A DNA stretch of 37,338 nt from Actinomycetes bacterium (GTDB lineage: Bacteria; Actinomycetota; Actinomycetes; Actinomycetales; Cellulomonadaceae), in the NCBI GenBank assembly GCA_021793115.1, contig JAJYTJ010000020.1:1-37338 (forward strand). The letters run 5' to 3'. The notes under the pieces are model-generated. The model worked only from the letters and a program-made list of their open reading frames with translations. It made no database searches and had not been told where the DNA came from. Of this stretch, positions 29,157 to 37,338 are shown piece by piece; position 1 is the stretch's first letter; each line of letters opens with the position of its first letter. A program made the translations under genes and the position numbers.

Positions 29157-32100
29157 ATGTCCATGACGACTACGTTCGCGCGGCGGGTGGTGGCGCTGAC
29201 GGCGGCCTTTGCTCTGGGTGCTTATGGCATCGGCGGCCTCGCGTTGCCCGCGATGGCGGACACCTCACCCGTCGACCCGACCGACCCCGCCACACCGGTG
29301 ACCGTGTCGGCGGATGCCCTGCCGACGGTCCAGATCGACGGGGTGGTGTGGTCGCAGACGACCGTCGGGAACATCGTCTACGCCGGCGGTGACTTCCAGA
29401 CCGCGCGGAACGCCGGCACGGCGGTGGGGGACGCGTCCCAGGTCGCCCGAACCGACCTGCTCGCCTACGACATCACGACCGGCAAGCTCGTCACGTCCTT
29501 CAACCACACGTTCGACGGCCCGGTTCGCGGCGTGACGCAATCGCCCGACGGGACCCGCGTGTACGTCACGGGCGACTTCCAGCACGTCGACGGGCAGTGG
29601 CGCGTTCGCGTCGCGGCCTTCGACACGTCCACAGGCGCGCTCATCTCCACCTTCCGTCCGACTCTGGCCTCGAGCGGCCTTGCTATCGCGGCTACGAACT
29701 CGACTGTGTACGTCGGTGGCAATTTCACGTCGGTGGCCGGTGTCACGGGCGGGACGCTCGTGCCTCACGCGTACCTCGCCGCGTTCAACGCCTCCGACGG
29801 CTCCGTGACGTCGTTCCAGGGGGACGCGAACGCGCCGGTGACGGCCCTTGCTGTCACCTTCGACGGGGGGAAGGTCGTCGCCGGCGGGCGCTTCACCACC
29901 CTAGCCGGGGCCACCGTTCCGGGCCTCGGCGCGGTCGACCCGGTGACGGGCGCGTCTTCCTCCTTCCCGGCGAACCAGTACGTCGGCGACAGTGGCACCG
30001 GCGCCGCTATCGACTCCCTCTACGCCGACTCGACGGGCGTCTACGGCTCCGGCTACAACTACGGCGGTACCGGGAACCTCGAGGGTGCCTTCCGCGCCGA
30101 CCCGTCGACCGGTGCCCTCGTCTGGGTCGCCGACTGCCACGGCGACACGTACTCGGTGTTCCCGAGCGGCAGCGCGCTCTACACGGTCAGCCACCAGCAC
30201 TACTGCGGCGTGATCAACGGCTTCCCGCAGACGAATCCCTGGACCTTCCACCACGCAACCGCGTTCAGTGTCGCCGCCACCCAGGTGAACAACGCGAACA
30301 CCCTGGGCTACCCGAGCCACGCGGGACAGCCCGCACCGTCGCTCCTCAACTGGTACCCGAACTTCACCGTCGGCACGTACACGGGCCAGGGGCAGGCCGG
30401 CTGGAGCGTGTCGGGCACCAGCGACTACATCTCGATCGGCGGCGAGTTCCCGGCAGTCAACGGCCAGCCGCAGTACGGCCTGGTGCGCTTCGCCGTGCCC
30501 AGCAAGGCCCCCAACAAGGTCGGGCCGTCGCAGTACGCCCTCGGCCCGGCGCAGCCTGGGACGAATCTCGTCGCGTCGGCCAACTCCTTCCTCAAGGGGC
30601 AGGTCCGGGTCTCGTTCCAGACCACCTGGGATCCCGACAACATGACGCTGAACTACAAGGTCTACCGGGGTAGCACCGCGATCTCGACCGAGGACATCAC
30701 TGCGCCGTACTGGGCGGCGCAGTCGCGCGTCGTCACCGATACGGGGCTGACCCCGGGCAGCACCGTGAACTACCGCGTCGTGGCCACCGATCCCTTCGGT
30801 AACACGAAGTCGACCGCCGTGATGCCCGTCACGGTCGCGTCCGCCGACGCCAGCCCCTACGCCACCGCCGTGCTCGGCGACAACCCGACGTCCCTGTGGC
30901 GCATGGGCGAGCCGGCAGGGAGCACGATCATCAACGACTGGGCCGGTTCGGACACCGGCACGGCGGGGACGGGTGTGACGTTGGGCACCGCCGGCGCGAT
31001 CAACGGCGACCCCAACACGGCCGCGACCTTCTCCGGTGACAGCACCGGGCTGGTGTCCACGGCGCAGTCGCTGGCGGGCCCGCAGGTGTTCTCGGTCGAG
31101 GCGTGGTTCAAGACGACCTCGACGGCCGGCGGCAAGATCGTCGGATTCGGCGACCAGCCCACGGGCAACTCGTCGAACTACGACCGGCACCTCTACATGC
31201 TGACGAGCGGCAAGGTGGTCTTCGGCGTCTACCCCGGCTCGATGCAGACGGTGACGTCGTCGCAGGCCCTCAATGACGGCAACTGGCACTACGCCGTCGG
31301 CACGCTCGGGCCGGACGGACAGAGGCTCTACATCGACGGCAAGCTTGCCGGCACGAACTCGGGTGCCACCTCGGCCCAGGCGTACAACGGCTACTGGCGC
31401 ATCGGTGGTGACGTCTCGTGGTCCGGCGCCAACTACTTCGCCGGCTCCATCGACGACGTCGCGGTGTACCCGACCGAGCTCAGCTACCAACAGGTCGACG
31501 CCCACTGGGTGGCGTCGGGCCGCACGTCGAACCTCCCGGTGGCTCCGACCGACGCATACGGCAACGCCGTCTTCACCGCGGGCCCGGAGATCTACTGGCG
31601 GCTCGACGACACGTCCGGCTCCACGGCCAAGGACAGCGGTCCGCTTGCGGACAACGGGACCTACTACGGCTCCGTGACGCAGGGCGTGGCCGGCGCGTTG
31701 ACGGGCGGCGTCGGGACGGCGGTGACGTTCCTGCGGCCCGCCAGTGGCCAGCACGGGATGGTCTCGGCCAACGCCGCCGACGTGAACCCGCAGGTGTACA
31801 GCGAGGAGCTCTGGTTCAACACCACCACGACGAAGGGCGGCAAGCTCATCGGGTTCGGTAGCTCCAGGACCGGAACCTCGAGCAACTACGACCGGCACGT
31901 CTACATGACCACGGACGGCCGGCTCAACTTCGGCGCCTACACCGGGACGACGAACGTCGTCACGAGCCCGCTCGCCTACAACGACGGCAAGTGGCACTAC
32001 ATGGTGGCGACGCAGGGTCCCGCCGGCATGGCGCTCTATGTCGACGGCCAGCTCGTCGGCTCGAACTCGGTGACCGGGAACCAGAACTACACCGGCTACT

Positions 32101-33380
32101 GGCGCATCGCCGGCGACAGCACGTGGAGCGGCGACCCATGGTTCGACGGGACGCTCGACGAAGTCGCGATCTACCAGTCTGTGCTGACACCTCAGCAGGT
32201 GGCGCAGCACTGGTCGCTCGGCAGTGGCAGCGTCGCTCCGAACCAGCCGCCGGTGTCGTCGTTCACGGCGACAGCGACGGGGTTGTCGGTCGCGTTCGCC
32301 TCGACGTCGACTGATCCGGACGGGACCATCGCCTCGACGGCGTGGGACTTCGGTGATGGTTCGACCAGCACGCAGGCCAGCCCGACGCACGTGTATGCCG
32401 CGGCGGGGACCTACACGGTGACGCTCACGGTCACGGACAACCTCGGGGCGACCAACGCCTCGAGCCAGCAGGTCACGGTCGTGGCTCCGAACCAGCCGCC
32501 GGTGTCGTCGTTCACGGCGACAGCGACGGGGTTGTCGGTCGGGTTCGCCTCGACGTCGACTGATCCGGACGGGACCATCGCCTCGACGGCGTGGGACTTC
32601 GGTGATGGTTCGAGCAGCACGCAGGCCAGCCCGACGCACGTGTATGCCGCGGCGGGGACCTACACGGTGACGCTCACGGTCACGGACAACCTGGGGGCGA
32701 CCAACGCCTCGAGCCAGTCCGTCACGGTGACGGCGCCGGTCGGTCCGGTGACGTTGGCGGCGGACTCGTTCGCTCGGACGGTGACGGCCGGGTGGGGGTC
32801 GGCTGACCAGGGCGGCGCGTGGACTGTGGCGGGGTCCGCGAGCGTGTTCTCCGTCAACGGGACGGTGGGCAAGATCGCCGTGCCCGCCGGGCAGACGGAC
32901 ACGGCATCGCTGGCGTCGGTGTCCTCGACGAGCACGGACGTCACCGCGGTGCTCGGCATCGACCAGATGCCCAGCGTGGGATCGCTGTACGCGTTGGTGC
33001 AGGCGCGCCAGGTGTCGTCGAGCAGCGGTTACGGGGCCCGGGTGCTGTTCACCTCGGCCGGTCGGATCCAGCTCTATCTGACTGGGGGCGGTAACGCGAC
33101 CTACCTGGCCGGTGGCCAGCTGCCGTCCACCGTGACGTACGCGGCGGGCGACCAGTTCAACGTGCGGGTCGTGGTCGACGGGGTGTCGCCGACCACGGTC
33201 GAGGCCAAGGTCTGGAAGGTCGGGACGACCGAGCCGACGGCGTGGACCTACACGGCGACCGACTCGACCGCTAGCCTCCAGGTGGCCGGATGGATCGGCT
33301 TCCAGGGCTACCTGTCCGCGTCGGCGGTCGGTCCGGTCGCCCTGAGCGTCGACAACCTCGTCGCCACCACGAAGCAGTAG
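29157..33380 (+). CDS. Large secreted protein: beta-propeller, LamG pair, PKD pair
   Basis: The 1407-residue protein has a Sec signal peptide (RRVVALTAAFALGAYGIGGL, cleavage after AMA near residue 34). Residues 45-470 contain repeated motifs such as TVYVGGNFTSVAG and GKVVAGGRFTTLAG, typical of a beta-propeller. A fibronectin-like region follows (about 485-560). Two concanavalin/LamG-type domains run from about 575 to 790 and 800 to 1025; each has NYDRHLYM or NYDRHVYM and a WRIGGD- or WRIAGD-like strand. Two PKD domains follow at 1027-1192, and a further beta-sandwich domain ends the chain. No LPXTG or transmembrane anchor is seen. A glycan-binding surface or matrix protein is likely (inference). 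ATG 29157 has GAGCGAGG nearby; ATG 29163 is possible. Confidence 0.85.
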   Translation: MSMTTTFARRVVALTAAFALGAYGIGGLALPAMADTSPVDPTDPATPVTVSADALPTVQIDGVVWSQTTVGNIVYAGGDFQTARNAGTAVGDASQVARTDLLAYDITTGKLVTSFNHTFDGPVRGVTQSPDGTRVYVTGDFQHVDGQWRVRVAAFDTSTGALISTFRPTLASSGLAIAATNSTVYVGGNFTSVAGVTGGTLVPHAYLAAFNASDGSVTSFQGDANAPVTALAVTFDGGKVVAGGRFTTLAGATVPGLGAVDPVTGASSSFPANQYVGDSGTGAAIDSLYADSTGVYGSGYNYGGTGNLEGAFRADPSTGALVWVADCHGDTYSVFPSGSALYTVSHQHYCGVINGFPQTNPWTFHHATAFSVAATQVNNANTLGYPSHAGQPAPSLLNWYPNFTVGTYTGQGQAGWSVSGTSDYISIGGEFPAVNGQPQYGLVRFAVPSKAPNKVGPSQYALGPAQPGTNLVASANSFLKGQVRVSFQTTWDPDNMTLNYKVYRGSTAISTEDITAPYWAAQSRVVTDTGLTPGSTVNYRVVATDPFGNTKSTAVMPVTVASADASPYATAVLGDNPTSLWRMGEPAGSTIINDWAGSDTGTAGTGVTLGTAGAINGDPNTAATFSGDSTGLVSTAQSLAGPQVFSVEAWFKTTSTAGGKIVGFGDQPTGNSSNYDRHLYMLTSGKVVFGVYPGSMQTVTSSQALNDGNWHYAVGTLGPDGQRLYIDGKLAGTNSGATSAQAYNGYWRIGGDVSWSGANYFAGSIDDVAVYPTELSYQQVDAHWVASGRTSNLPVAPTDAYGNAVFTAGPEIYWRLDDTSGSTAKDSGPLADNGTYYGSVTQGVAGALTGGVGTAVTFLRPASGQHGMVSANAADVNPQVYSEELWFNTTTTKGGKLIGFGSSRTGTSSNYDRHVYMTTDGRLNFGAYTGTTNVVTSPLAYNDGKWHYMVATQGPAGMALYVDGQLVGSNSVTGNQNYTGYWRIAGDSTWSGDPWFDGTLDEVAIYQSVLTPQQVAQHWSLGSGSVAPNQPPVSSFTATATGLSVAFASTSTDPDGTIASTAWDFGDGSTSTQASPTHVYAAAGTYTVTLTVTDNLGATNASSQQVTVVAPNQPPVSSFTATATGLSVGFASTSTDPDGTIASTAWDFGDGSSSTQASPTHVYAAAGTYTVTLTVTDNLGATNASSQSVTVTAPVGPVTLAADSFARTVTAGWGSADQGGAWTVAGSASVFSVNGTVGKIAVPAGQTDTASLASVSSTSTDVTAVLGIDQMPSVGSLYALVQARQVSSSSGYGARVLFTSAGRIQLYLTGGGNATYLAGGQLPSTVTYAAGDQFNVRVVVDGVSPTTVEAKVWKVGTTEPTAWTYTATDSTASLQVAGWIGFQGYLSASAVGPVALSVDNLVATTKQ
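32235..32732 (+). repeat. Tandem 249-base repeat encoding two PKD domains
   Basis: Copy 1 (32235-32483) and copy 2 (from 32484) begin with the same GCTCCGAACCAGCCGCCGG and differ at only a few bases over about 235 positions, then diverge at the end of copy 2. Each copy encodes an 83-residue PKD unit with WDFGDGS and YTVTLTVTDN. Near-identity at the DNA level points to recent duplication or ongoing gene conversion. Confidence 0.9.
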
Positions 33381-33404
33381 GCGGCCCGCGGGCCGATGCG
33401 TTGA

Positions 33405-33446
33405 GGGGTGGTCCTGGGCGCGCTTCGCCCGGGACCACCCCCCTTT
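33405..33446 (+). terminator. Strong intrinsic terminator after the surface-protein gene
   Basis: GGGGTGGTCC pairs perfectly with GGACCACCCC, continues through one T-G wobble and GGGCG/CGCCC, and closes on a CGCTT loop: a 16-pair stem. CCTTT follows. It begins 25 bases after the stop codon and is the clearest terminator in the window. Confidence 0.85.
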
Positions 33447-33525
33447 GCGAGGAGGTGTGGCGCGGGAGAGTTCATGTCTCGCTCCCGACGGGCAGGCGGG
33501 TGCGGGGACAGTGAGAGGAGGGCAG

Positions 33526-34809
33526 ATGCCGGCAGCACAGGTGGACAGCGTCGCGATGCTCCTCGCCGCCTCCGCCGTGGCCTTCGTCTTCGCCCTGGTT
33601 GTGCGGCGTTGGCCAGTCCTCGGACTGACGGCCTACATCGGGGTGCTCATGTTCATCCCGACGTGGGCCGGCGTGAAGGTCCACTTCTACATCTCGCCCA
33701 CCCTGGCGGTCGGCGCGCTCGTGGTGGTGTGCCTCGTGAGCCGCGGGGTCGGGCGCCTTGCGATCTTCGACCTCGCGATGACGCTGCTCATCGGGACGGT
33801 GACGCTGGCGCTCGTCGTCGGCGCGATCTCCCTCGCGAGCTACGTGGCGGTGGTGGGGAGCTGGCTCGTGCCGTACCTCACGGGCCGTCTCATCGGGACG
33901 CATGTCGAGGCGCAGTGGGTGCGCACCGTCATCGCGGTCGGCATCATCGGCGTCGCAGTCCTGGCGATCGCGGAGTTCGCCACGGGCCGGAACATCTTCA
34001 TCGAGACCTTCAACTCAGGCACGGGATTCTCGATCTGGGGAACGCTCCAGATGCGTGGGGGTCGCATCCGCGTCGAGGGGGCCTTCGGACACTCGATCGC
34101 ACTCGGCGCGACCCTGGCCATGTGCGTGCCGTTCGTGTGGGCGAGCCGGCTGCACGCGTGGGTCAAGCTCGCCGGCATCGGCCTCATCGCGTTCGCCGCC
34201 TCGCTGACCTTCAGTCGGATCGGGATGGTGTCAACGGCGTTCGCCTTCCTCCTCAGCCTGATGTTGCTCCGGCGATACGTCTCCCCACGGGTGGGCCGCT
34301 GGGCGGTCGGGCTTCTCGTCGTCGCAACGATCGCCGCCGCCCCCACGGTCAGGTCCGTGTTCTCGGCGGCCGGTCAAGAGGCCTCCGCGAGCGCCCTCTA
34401 CCGCGGCAGCCTGACGAGCCTCTTGCCCGCCATGAGCGTCTTCGGGCAGTCCGGGGATTACTTCAGGACGACGTCGGGAGCCGGCGGCTTCGGCAGCTTC
34501 GACTCGATCGACAGCGCCGCGATCCTCATCGGCCTGTCGTTCGGGTTCGCGGTGCTGGCCTACCTGCTCGTGTGGGCGGCGGTCGCCGCGGTGGGTGCGT
34601 TCCGGCGTCGCAGCCCGGAGTTGGTCTCCGCCGTGTCCATCTTTCCCGCCCTGACCAGCGTGGCATTCATCACGCAGTTCACGGATTTCTTCTGGTTCGT
34701 CGTCGGCCTCGCCGTGGCCGAGTGGGCTTCGGCAAAGCCTGGCCTCGCCGCTCGAGACGACCTGCGGGGCGAGGTCCCGAGCTCTGCGGCCGTCGTGCTA
34801 TCACCATGA
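33526..34809 (+). CDS. Wzy polymerase / O-antigen ligase-like membrane protein
   Basis: The 427-residue protein has about ten or eleven hydrophobic helices, starting SVAMLLAASAVAFVFALVV. A larger periplasmic-type loop (residues about 285-335, ending DYFRTTSGAGGFGSFDSIDS) lies late in the chain, as in Wzy/WaaL proteins. The segment GGRIRVEGAFGHSIALGATLA, with Arg-rich and His residues, resembles the conserved ligase/polymerase motif. It probably joins flipped repeat units on the outer face. ATG is preceded by GAGGAGGG four bases upstream. It stands just downstream of a strong terminator, so it must have its own promoter, not identified. Confidence 0.8.
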   Translation: MPAAQVDSVAMLLAASAVAFVFALVVRRWPVLGLTAYIGVLMFIPTWAGVKVHFYISPTLAVGALVVVCLVSRGVGRLAIFDLAMTLLIGTVTLALVVGAISLASYVAVVGSWLVPYLTGRLIGTHVEAQWVRTVIAVGIIGVAVLAIAEFATGRNIFIETFNSGTGFSIWGTLQMRGGRIRVEGAFGHSIALGATLAMCVPFVWASRLHAWVKLAGIGLIAFAASLTFSRIGMVSTAFAFLLSLMLLRRYVSPRVGRWAVGLLVVATIAAAPTVRSVFSAAGQEASASALYRGSLTSLLPAMSVFGQSGDYFRTTSGAGGFGSFDSIDSAAILIGLSFGFAVLAYLLVWAAVAAVGAFRRRSPELVSAVSIFPALTSVAFITQFTDFFWFVVGLAVAEWASAKPGLAARDDLRGEVPSSAAVVLSP

Positions 34810-34924
34810 GGTCGCACGCCAGGAAGTACAGGGTCTTCACACTCGATTCCGACATTCCACCCGGTACCAGCCTGCTGGGGTCGTGGCTCGGATGGTTGAA
34901 TCGGCACCAACTCCGGGAGGCATT

Positions 34925-36394
34925 ATGACGCTGCACACCATCGCCGCAGTGGCGCGCCGCCGTTGGCTGTGGATCATCCTTCCGGTGCTCATCCTCGGCG
35001 GCGGCGTTGCCTTGATCGCCCATTCCGCCACGCCGATGTACCGCTCGTCGGCGAGCCTCTTCGTCGCGCTGAGCGCGGGCAAGTCCGCGACGGACTTCAA
35101 CCAGGGCGCCAGCTTCGCACAGAGCCAGATGCAGTCGTACGGGCAGCTCGCCAAGATGCCGGTGGTCCTCGACCCCGTCATCAAGGAGCTGGGTCTCCGG
35201 ACCACGGCCCAGAAGCTCGCTCGTCAGGTCACTGCAACCACGCCGCAGAACACGACGATCCTCGGGGTCACGGTCTCGAACCCGTCGGCGTCCGACGCGG
35301 CCACGATCACCAGTGCGGTGGCGCGACAGCTCGTGGAGGTGATCAAGGCAGTGTCGCCGCAGGCCATTGACGGCAGTGCCTCCGTGACGGCGACGGTTGT
35401 GCAGGACGCGGCCATCCCGCAGTTCCCCTACTCGCCCAAGACGAAGACGGACGCGATTGCCGCGGCCCTCGCGGGGCTCATCCTGGGGACTGGCCTGGCT
35501 TTTGCCCGGGAGGCGTCCGACACCCGGGTGCGTCGCAAGGAGGACGTCGAGGCCGCGACGACCGTGCCGGTGCTCGGGGAGATCTCCGGGGCGTGGTCCT
35601 CGCGCCTCCACAAGGAGCCCGCCGAAGCCGCGGGCATGCGTTCCGAAGAGTTCGGACGCCTGCGGGCCAACCTGCAGATGATCGGGCGGGTCGACAAGAC
35701 CCAGACCTACGTCATCTCGTCGGCCGTGCCGGGCGAGGGCAAGACGCACATCGCGACGGGTGCCGCGCAGTCGCTAGCGGCCGCGGGCGTGAAGGTGCTG
35801 CTCATCGACGCCGACCTGCGACGGCCCGCGGTCGCGTCGCGACTGGGCATGGAGGGGAACGCGGGGCTGACCGACTGCCTGCTCGGGCGGGCCACGTTCG
35901 AGGACGTCTTCCAGAACGTGGACGAGCACCTCACGATCCTGGCGTCCGGACCCGTGCCACCGAACCCGAGCGAGCTGCTCTCGTACCCGGCGTTCGCCGA
36001 GCTGGTCGCCGAGGTGGCGCCGAGGTTCGAGATCATTCTCATCGATGCGCCTCCGCTCCTCCCGGTCGCCGATGCGGTCGTCCTCTCGCAGGTGTCCTCC
36101 GGGGTGATCCTGGTCGCCGACGTGACGCGGTTGCGGCGTCCCCAGCTCGTGCACGCGACGGAGGCGATCCGGCTCGGCGGAGGCCGGGTCGAGGGCGTGG
36201 TACTGAACCGCACCGCCGCGGCGTGGCGTGAGGGCTACGCGTACTCGTACTCGTACTCCCAGGCCGTACCCGAGAGCGAGCAGCGCCGCCCCTGGGCCAA
36301 ACCGCTGGCACCGTGGACGCGTGGTCCCGTGACGGCACCCGCCCCCGTGCCCGTGCCCGACGCCCCGGCGGCGGACGCAAAGGCGTCGAGGTAG
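34925..36394 (+). CDS. Wzz-type chain-length regulator fused to BY-kinase
   Basis: The 489-residue protein has an N-terminal Wzz domain with a first helix (RRRWLWIILPVLILGGGVAL) and a second at about residues 175-195 (DAIAAALAGLILGTGLAFA). It continues into a cytoplasmic bacterial tyrosine kinase. The kinase shows Walker A SAVPGEGKTH (near 270), Walker A' VLLIDADLRRP and Walker B IILIDAPPLLPVADAV. The C terminus carries a tyrosine cluster YAYSYSYSQ, the usual autophosphorylation region. Actinobacteria commonly carry both domains in one chain. It should control polymer length and export through phosphorylation cycles; no cognate phosphatase gene is in the window. ATG follows GGGAGG by four bases. 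Confidence 0.92.
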   Translation: MTLHTIAAVARRRWLWIILPVLILGGGVALIAHSATPMYRSSASLFVALSAGKSATDFNQGASFAQSQMQSYGQLAKMPVVLDPVIKELGLRTTAQKLARQVTATTPQNTTILGVTVSNPSASDAATITSAVARQLVEVIKAVSPQAIDGSASVTATVVQDAAIPQFPYSPKTKTDAIAAALAGLILGTGLAFAREASDTRVRRKEDVEAATTVPVLGEISGAWSSRLHKEPAEAAGMRSEEFGRLRANLQMIGRVDKTQTYVISSAVPGEGKTHIATGAAQSLAAAGVKVLLIDADLRRPAVASRLGMEGNAGLTDCLLGRATFEDVFQNVDEHLTILASGPVPPNPSELLSYPAFAELVAEVAPRFEIILIDAPPLLPVADAVVLSQVSSGVILVADVTRLRRPQLVHATEAIRLGGGRVEGVVLNRTAAAWREGYAYSYSYSQAVPESEQRRPWAKPLAPWTRGPVTAPAPVPVPDAPAADAKASR

Positions 36395-36506
36395 AGATCC
36401 CTGCGGACGCCGTCGGGGTGGTCGTGACAGCGGACACCCGAGCGGAGGTCTCGCAGAACGTCGAGATCGAGATCGCGGGCGACGTCGAGGTCGAGTTCCC
36501 CGGGGT

Positions 36507-36526
36507 GTCGAGGTGGACACCTCGAC
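36507..36526 (+). terminator. Perfect 9-base-pair inverted repeat before mfd
   Basis: GTCGAGGTG and CACCTCGAC flank a GA centre. With only two unpaired bases it would form a slightly shorter stem in RNA, and no T-tract follows, so it may be a terminator for the exopolysaccharide locus or a protein-binding site. The surrounding 36395-36622 gap also has loosely repeated GTCGAGATCGAG-like sequence but no supported gene. Confidence 0.35.
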
Positions 36527-36550
36527 GGGGACCCCGCCGAGGTCGGCTCG

Positions 36551-36556
36551 TAGACT
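36551..36556 (+). promoter_or_regulatory. Putative mfd -10 element (TAGACT)
   Basis: TAGACT fits the actinobacterial -10 pattern and would give a leader of about 60 bases before mfd. No clear -35 is visible. An independent promoter is expected because the exopolysaccharide locus separates mfd from pth. Confidence 0.35.
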
Positions 36557-36622
36557 GGCGGCGCACCCCGGGTCCTCGCGGATTCCGGGATCTTCGTGCT
36601 GCCGCCCCACCCCCGAGGACCC

Positions 36623-37338
36623 ATGAACCTCACCGGTCTGCTGCCCGCCCTGCTCGTCGACCCCGGCCTGTCCGGCGCGCTCGCGCACGTCCGCGCGCGG
36701 GGCGAGCTCGACGTCGTCGCGCCGGCCGGCGTGCGGGCGCCGCTGCTGGCCGCGCTGGCCGGCGCGCGCGCCGGGAACGCGGCGGTGGCGACGAAGGACG
36801 CCCGCCCGCTGGTCGTCGTCACCGCGACCGGCCGCGACGGCGACGAGCTCGCGGCGGCGCTCCGCTGCTACCTGCCGGACGACGACGTCGCGGTGCTCCC
36901 GTCGTGGGAGACCCTGCCGCACGAGCGGCTGAGCCCCCGGGCCGACACGGTGGCGCGCCGCCTGGCCGTGTTCCGGCGCCTCGCGCACCCGAGCGACGAG
37001 CCGGGGCCGGCCGGCCCGGTCCGCGTGCTCGTCGTGCCCGTGCGCGCGCTGCTGCAGCCCGTGGTCGCGGGCCTGGGCGAGCTCGAGCCCGTGAGCCTGC
37101 GCGTGGGCGATCGGGTGGACCTGGAGCAGGTGGAGCAGGCGCTGGTCGGCGCGGCCTACATCCGCACCGACATGGTCGAGCGGCGCGGGGAGTTCGCCGT
37201 GCGCGGCGGCATCCTCGACGTGTTCCCGCCCACCGAGGACCACCCGCTGCGCGTCGAGCTGTGGGGCGACGAGGTCGAGGAGGTGCGCTGGTTCTCGGTG
37301 GCCGACCAGCGCAGCCTCGAGGTGGCCGAGCGCGGCGT
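36623..37338 (+). CDS. mfd: Transcription-repair coupling factor Mfd, N-terminal part (window ends inside)
   Basis: The frame opens with ATG and stays open to the window end (238 residues of an expected 1150-1200). The visible part is the Mfd N-terminal UvrB-like module: LVVVTATGRDGDELAAALRCYLPDDDVAVLPSWETLPHERLSPRADTVARRL, then RVLVVPVRALLQPV, and AYIRTDMVERRGEFAVRGGILDVFPPTEDHPLRVELWGDEVEEVRWF. Mfd removes RNA polymerase stalled at DNA damage and recruits UvrA. The helicase domains lie beyond the window. GAGGACCC precedes the start, a weak ribosome site. Confidence 0.95.
   Translation, partial: MNLTGLLPALLVDPGLSGALAHVRARGELDVVAPAGVRAPLLAALAGARAGNAAVATKDARPLVVVTATGRDGDELAAALRCYLPDDDVAVLPSWETLPHERLSPRADTVARRLAVFRRLAHPSDEPGPAGPVRVLVVPVRALLQPVVAGLGELEPVSLRVGDRVDLEQVEQALVGAAYIRTDMVERRGEFAVRGGILDVFPPTEDHPLRVELWGDEVEEVRWFSVADQRSLEVAERG

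Noticed and set aside
32235..32732. CRISPR-like or mobile repeat
   Set aside because: The repeat is in frame, has an 83-codon period and encodes PKD domains.
34847..34864. ATTCCGACATTCCACCCG before the Wzz-kinase gene as another copy of the shared promoter element
   Set aside because: It shares only a short core with the element and the -10 spacing does not fit; the similarity is too weak to claim.
36427..36622. Short open frame from GTG 36427 running toward mfd
   Set aside because: Its first 25 codons look plausible but it turns Arg/Pro-rich, continues out of frame into mfd and has no ribosome site.

Overview
The window is very GC-rich, with GTG starts, ATGA overlaps and several apparently leaderless genes. 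Together with the housekeeping order glmU-prs-rplY-pth ... mfd, this points to an actinobacterium, most likely a cellulomonad-type member of the Micrococcales (inferred from gene order and protein style, not from a search). I see no tRNA, rRNA, insertion sequence or CRISPR array.

Region 1 (1-370, minus strand) is the start of a gene whose product begins with a ScoMcrA-like N-terminal head domain, as found in type IV restriction HNH nucleases. It runs off the window.

Region 2 (about 415-8645) is a sulfur-transfer and electron-transfer locus: tusA, an MvhD/FlpD-like subunit, a DsrE-family protein, an HdrA-like flavoprotein with an inserted GltD/NfnB-type NAD(P)H module, a second HdrA/QmoA-like subunit, a small putative winged-helix protein and a QmoC-like membrane subunit. 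A rhodanese and a CsoR-family repressor follow. The repressor keeps two cysteines but lacks the copper-binding histidine, so it looks like a persulfide sensor (CstR type). The palindrome TACCCCNNGGGGTA lies inside the putative promoters of both tusA and the rhodanese gene. I read the locus as one regulon: rhodanese, DsrE and TusA carry persulfide sulfur, and the Qmo-like complex exchanges electrons between that sulfur, NAD(P)H and membrane quinone. There is no HdrB, no lipoate-binding protein and no DsrAB, so it is not canonical sHdr or dissimilatory sulfite reductase.

Region 3 (8809-13425) is housekeeping: glmU, prs, rplY and pth, with a TagD-like cytidylyltransferase gene between prs and rplY.

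Region 4 (13480-36394) is a large exopolysaccharide locus sitting between pth and mfd. It encodes a WbaP-type initiating phosphoglycosyltransferase, three stand-alone glycosyltransferases plus a GT2-GT4 fusion, two GT-C-like membrane proteins, a CDP-alcohol phosphotransferase, a Wzx-type flippase, an FrhB-like protein, a pyruvyltransferase-family protein, a membrane-anchored unknown, a 1407-residue secreted propeller/LamG/PKD protein, a Wzy/ligase-like protein and a Wzz-BY-kinase. Four promoters in or near this locus, including that of the TagD-like gene, carry a GGGTGAA element 42-44 bases upstream of a -10-like sequence. Two of them share 17 identical bases, suggesting a common unidentified activator.

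Region 5 (36623-37338) is the start of mfd, truncated by the window end.
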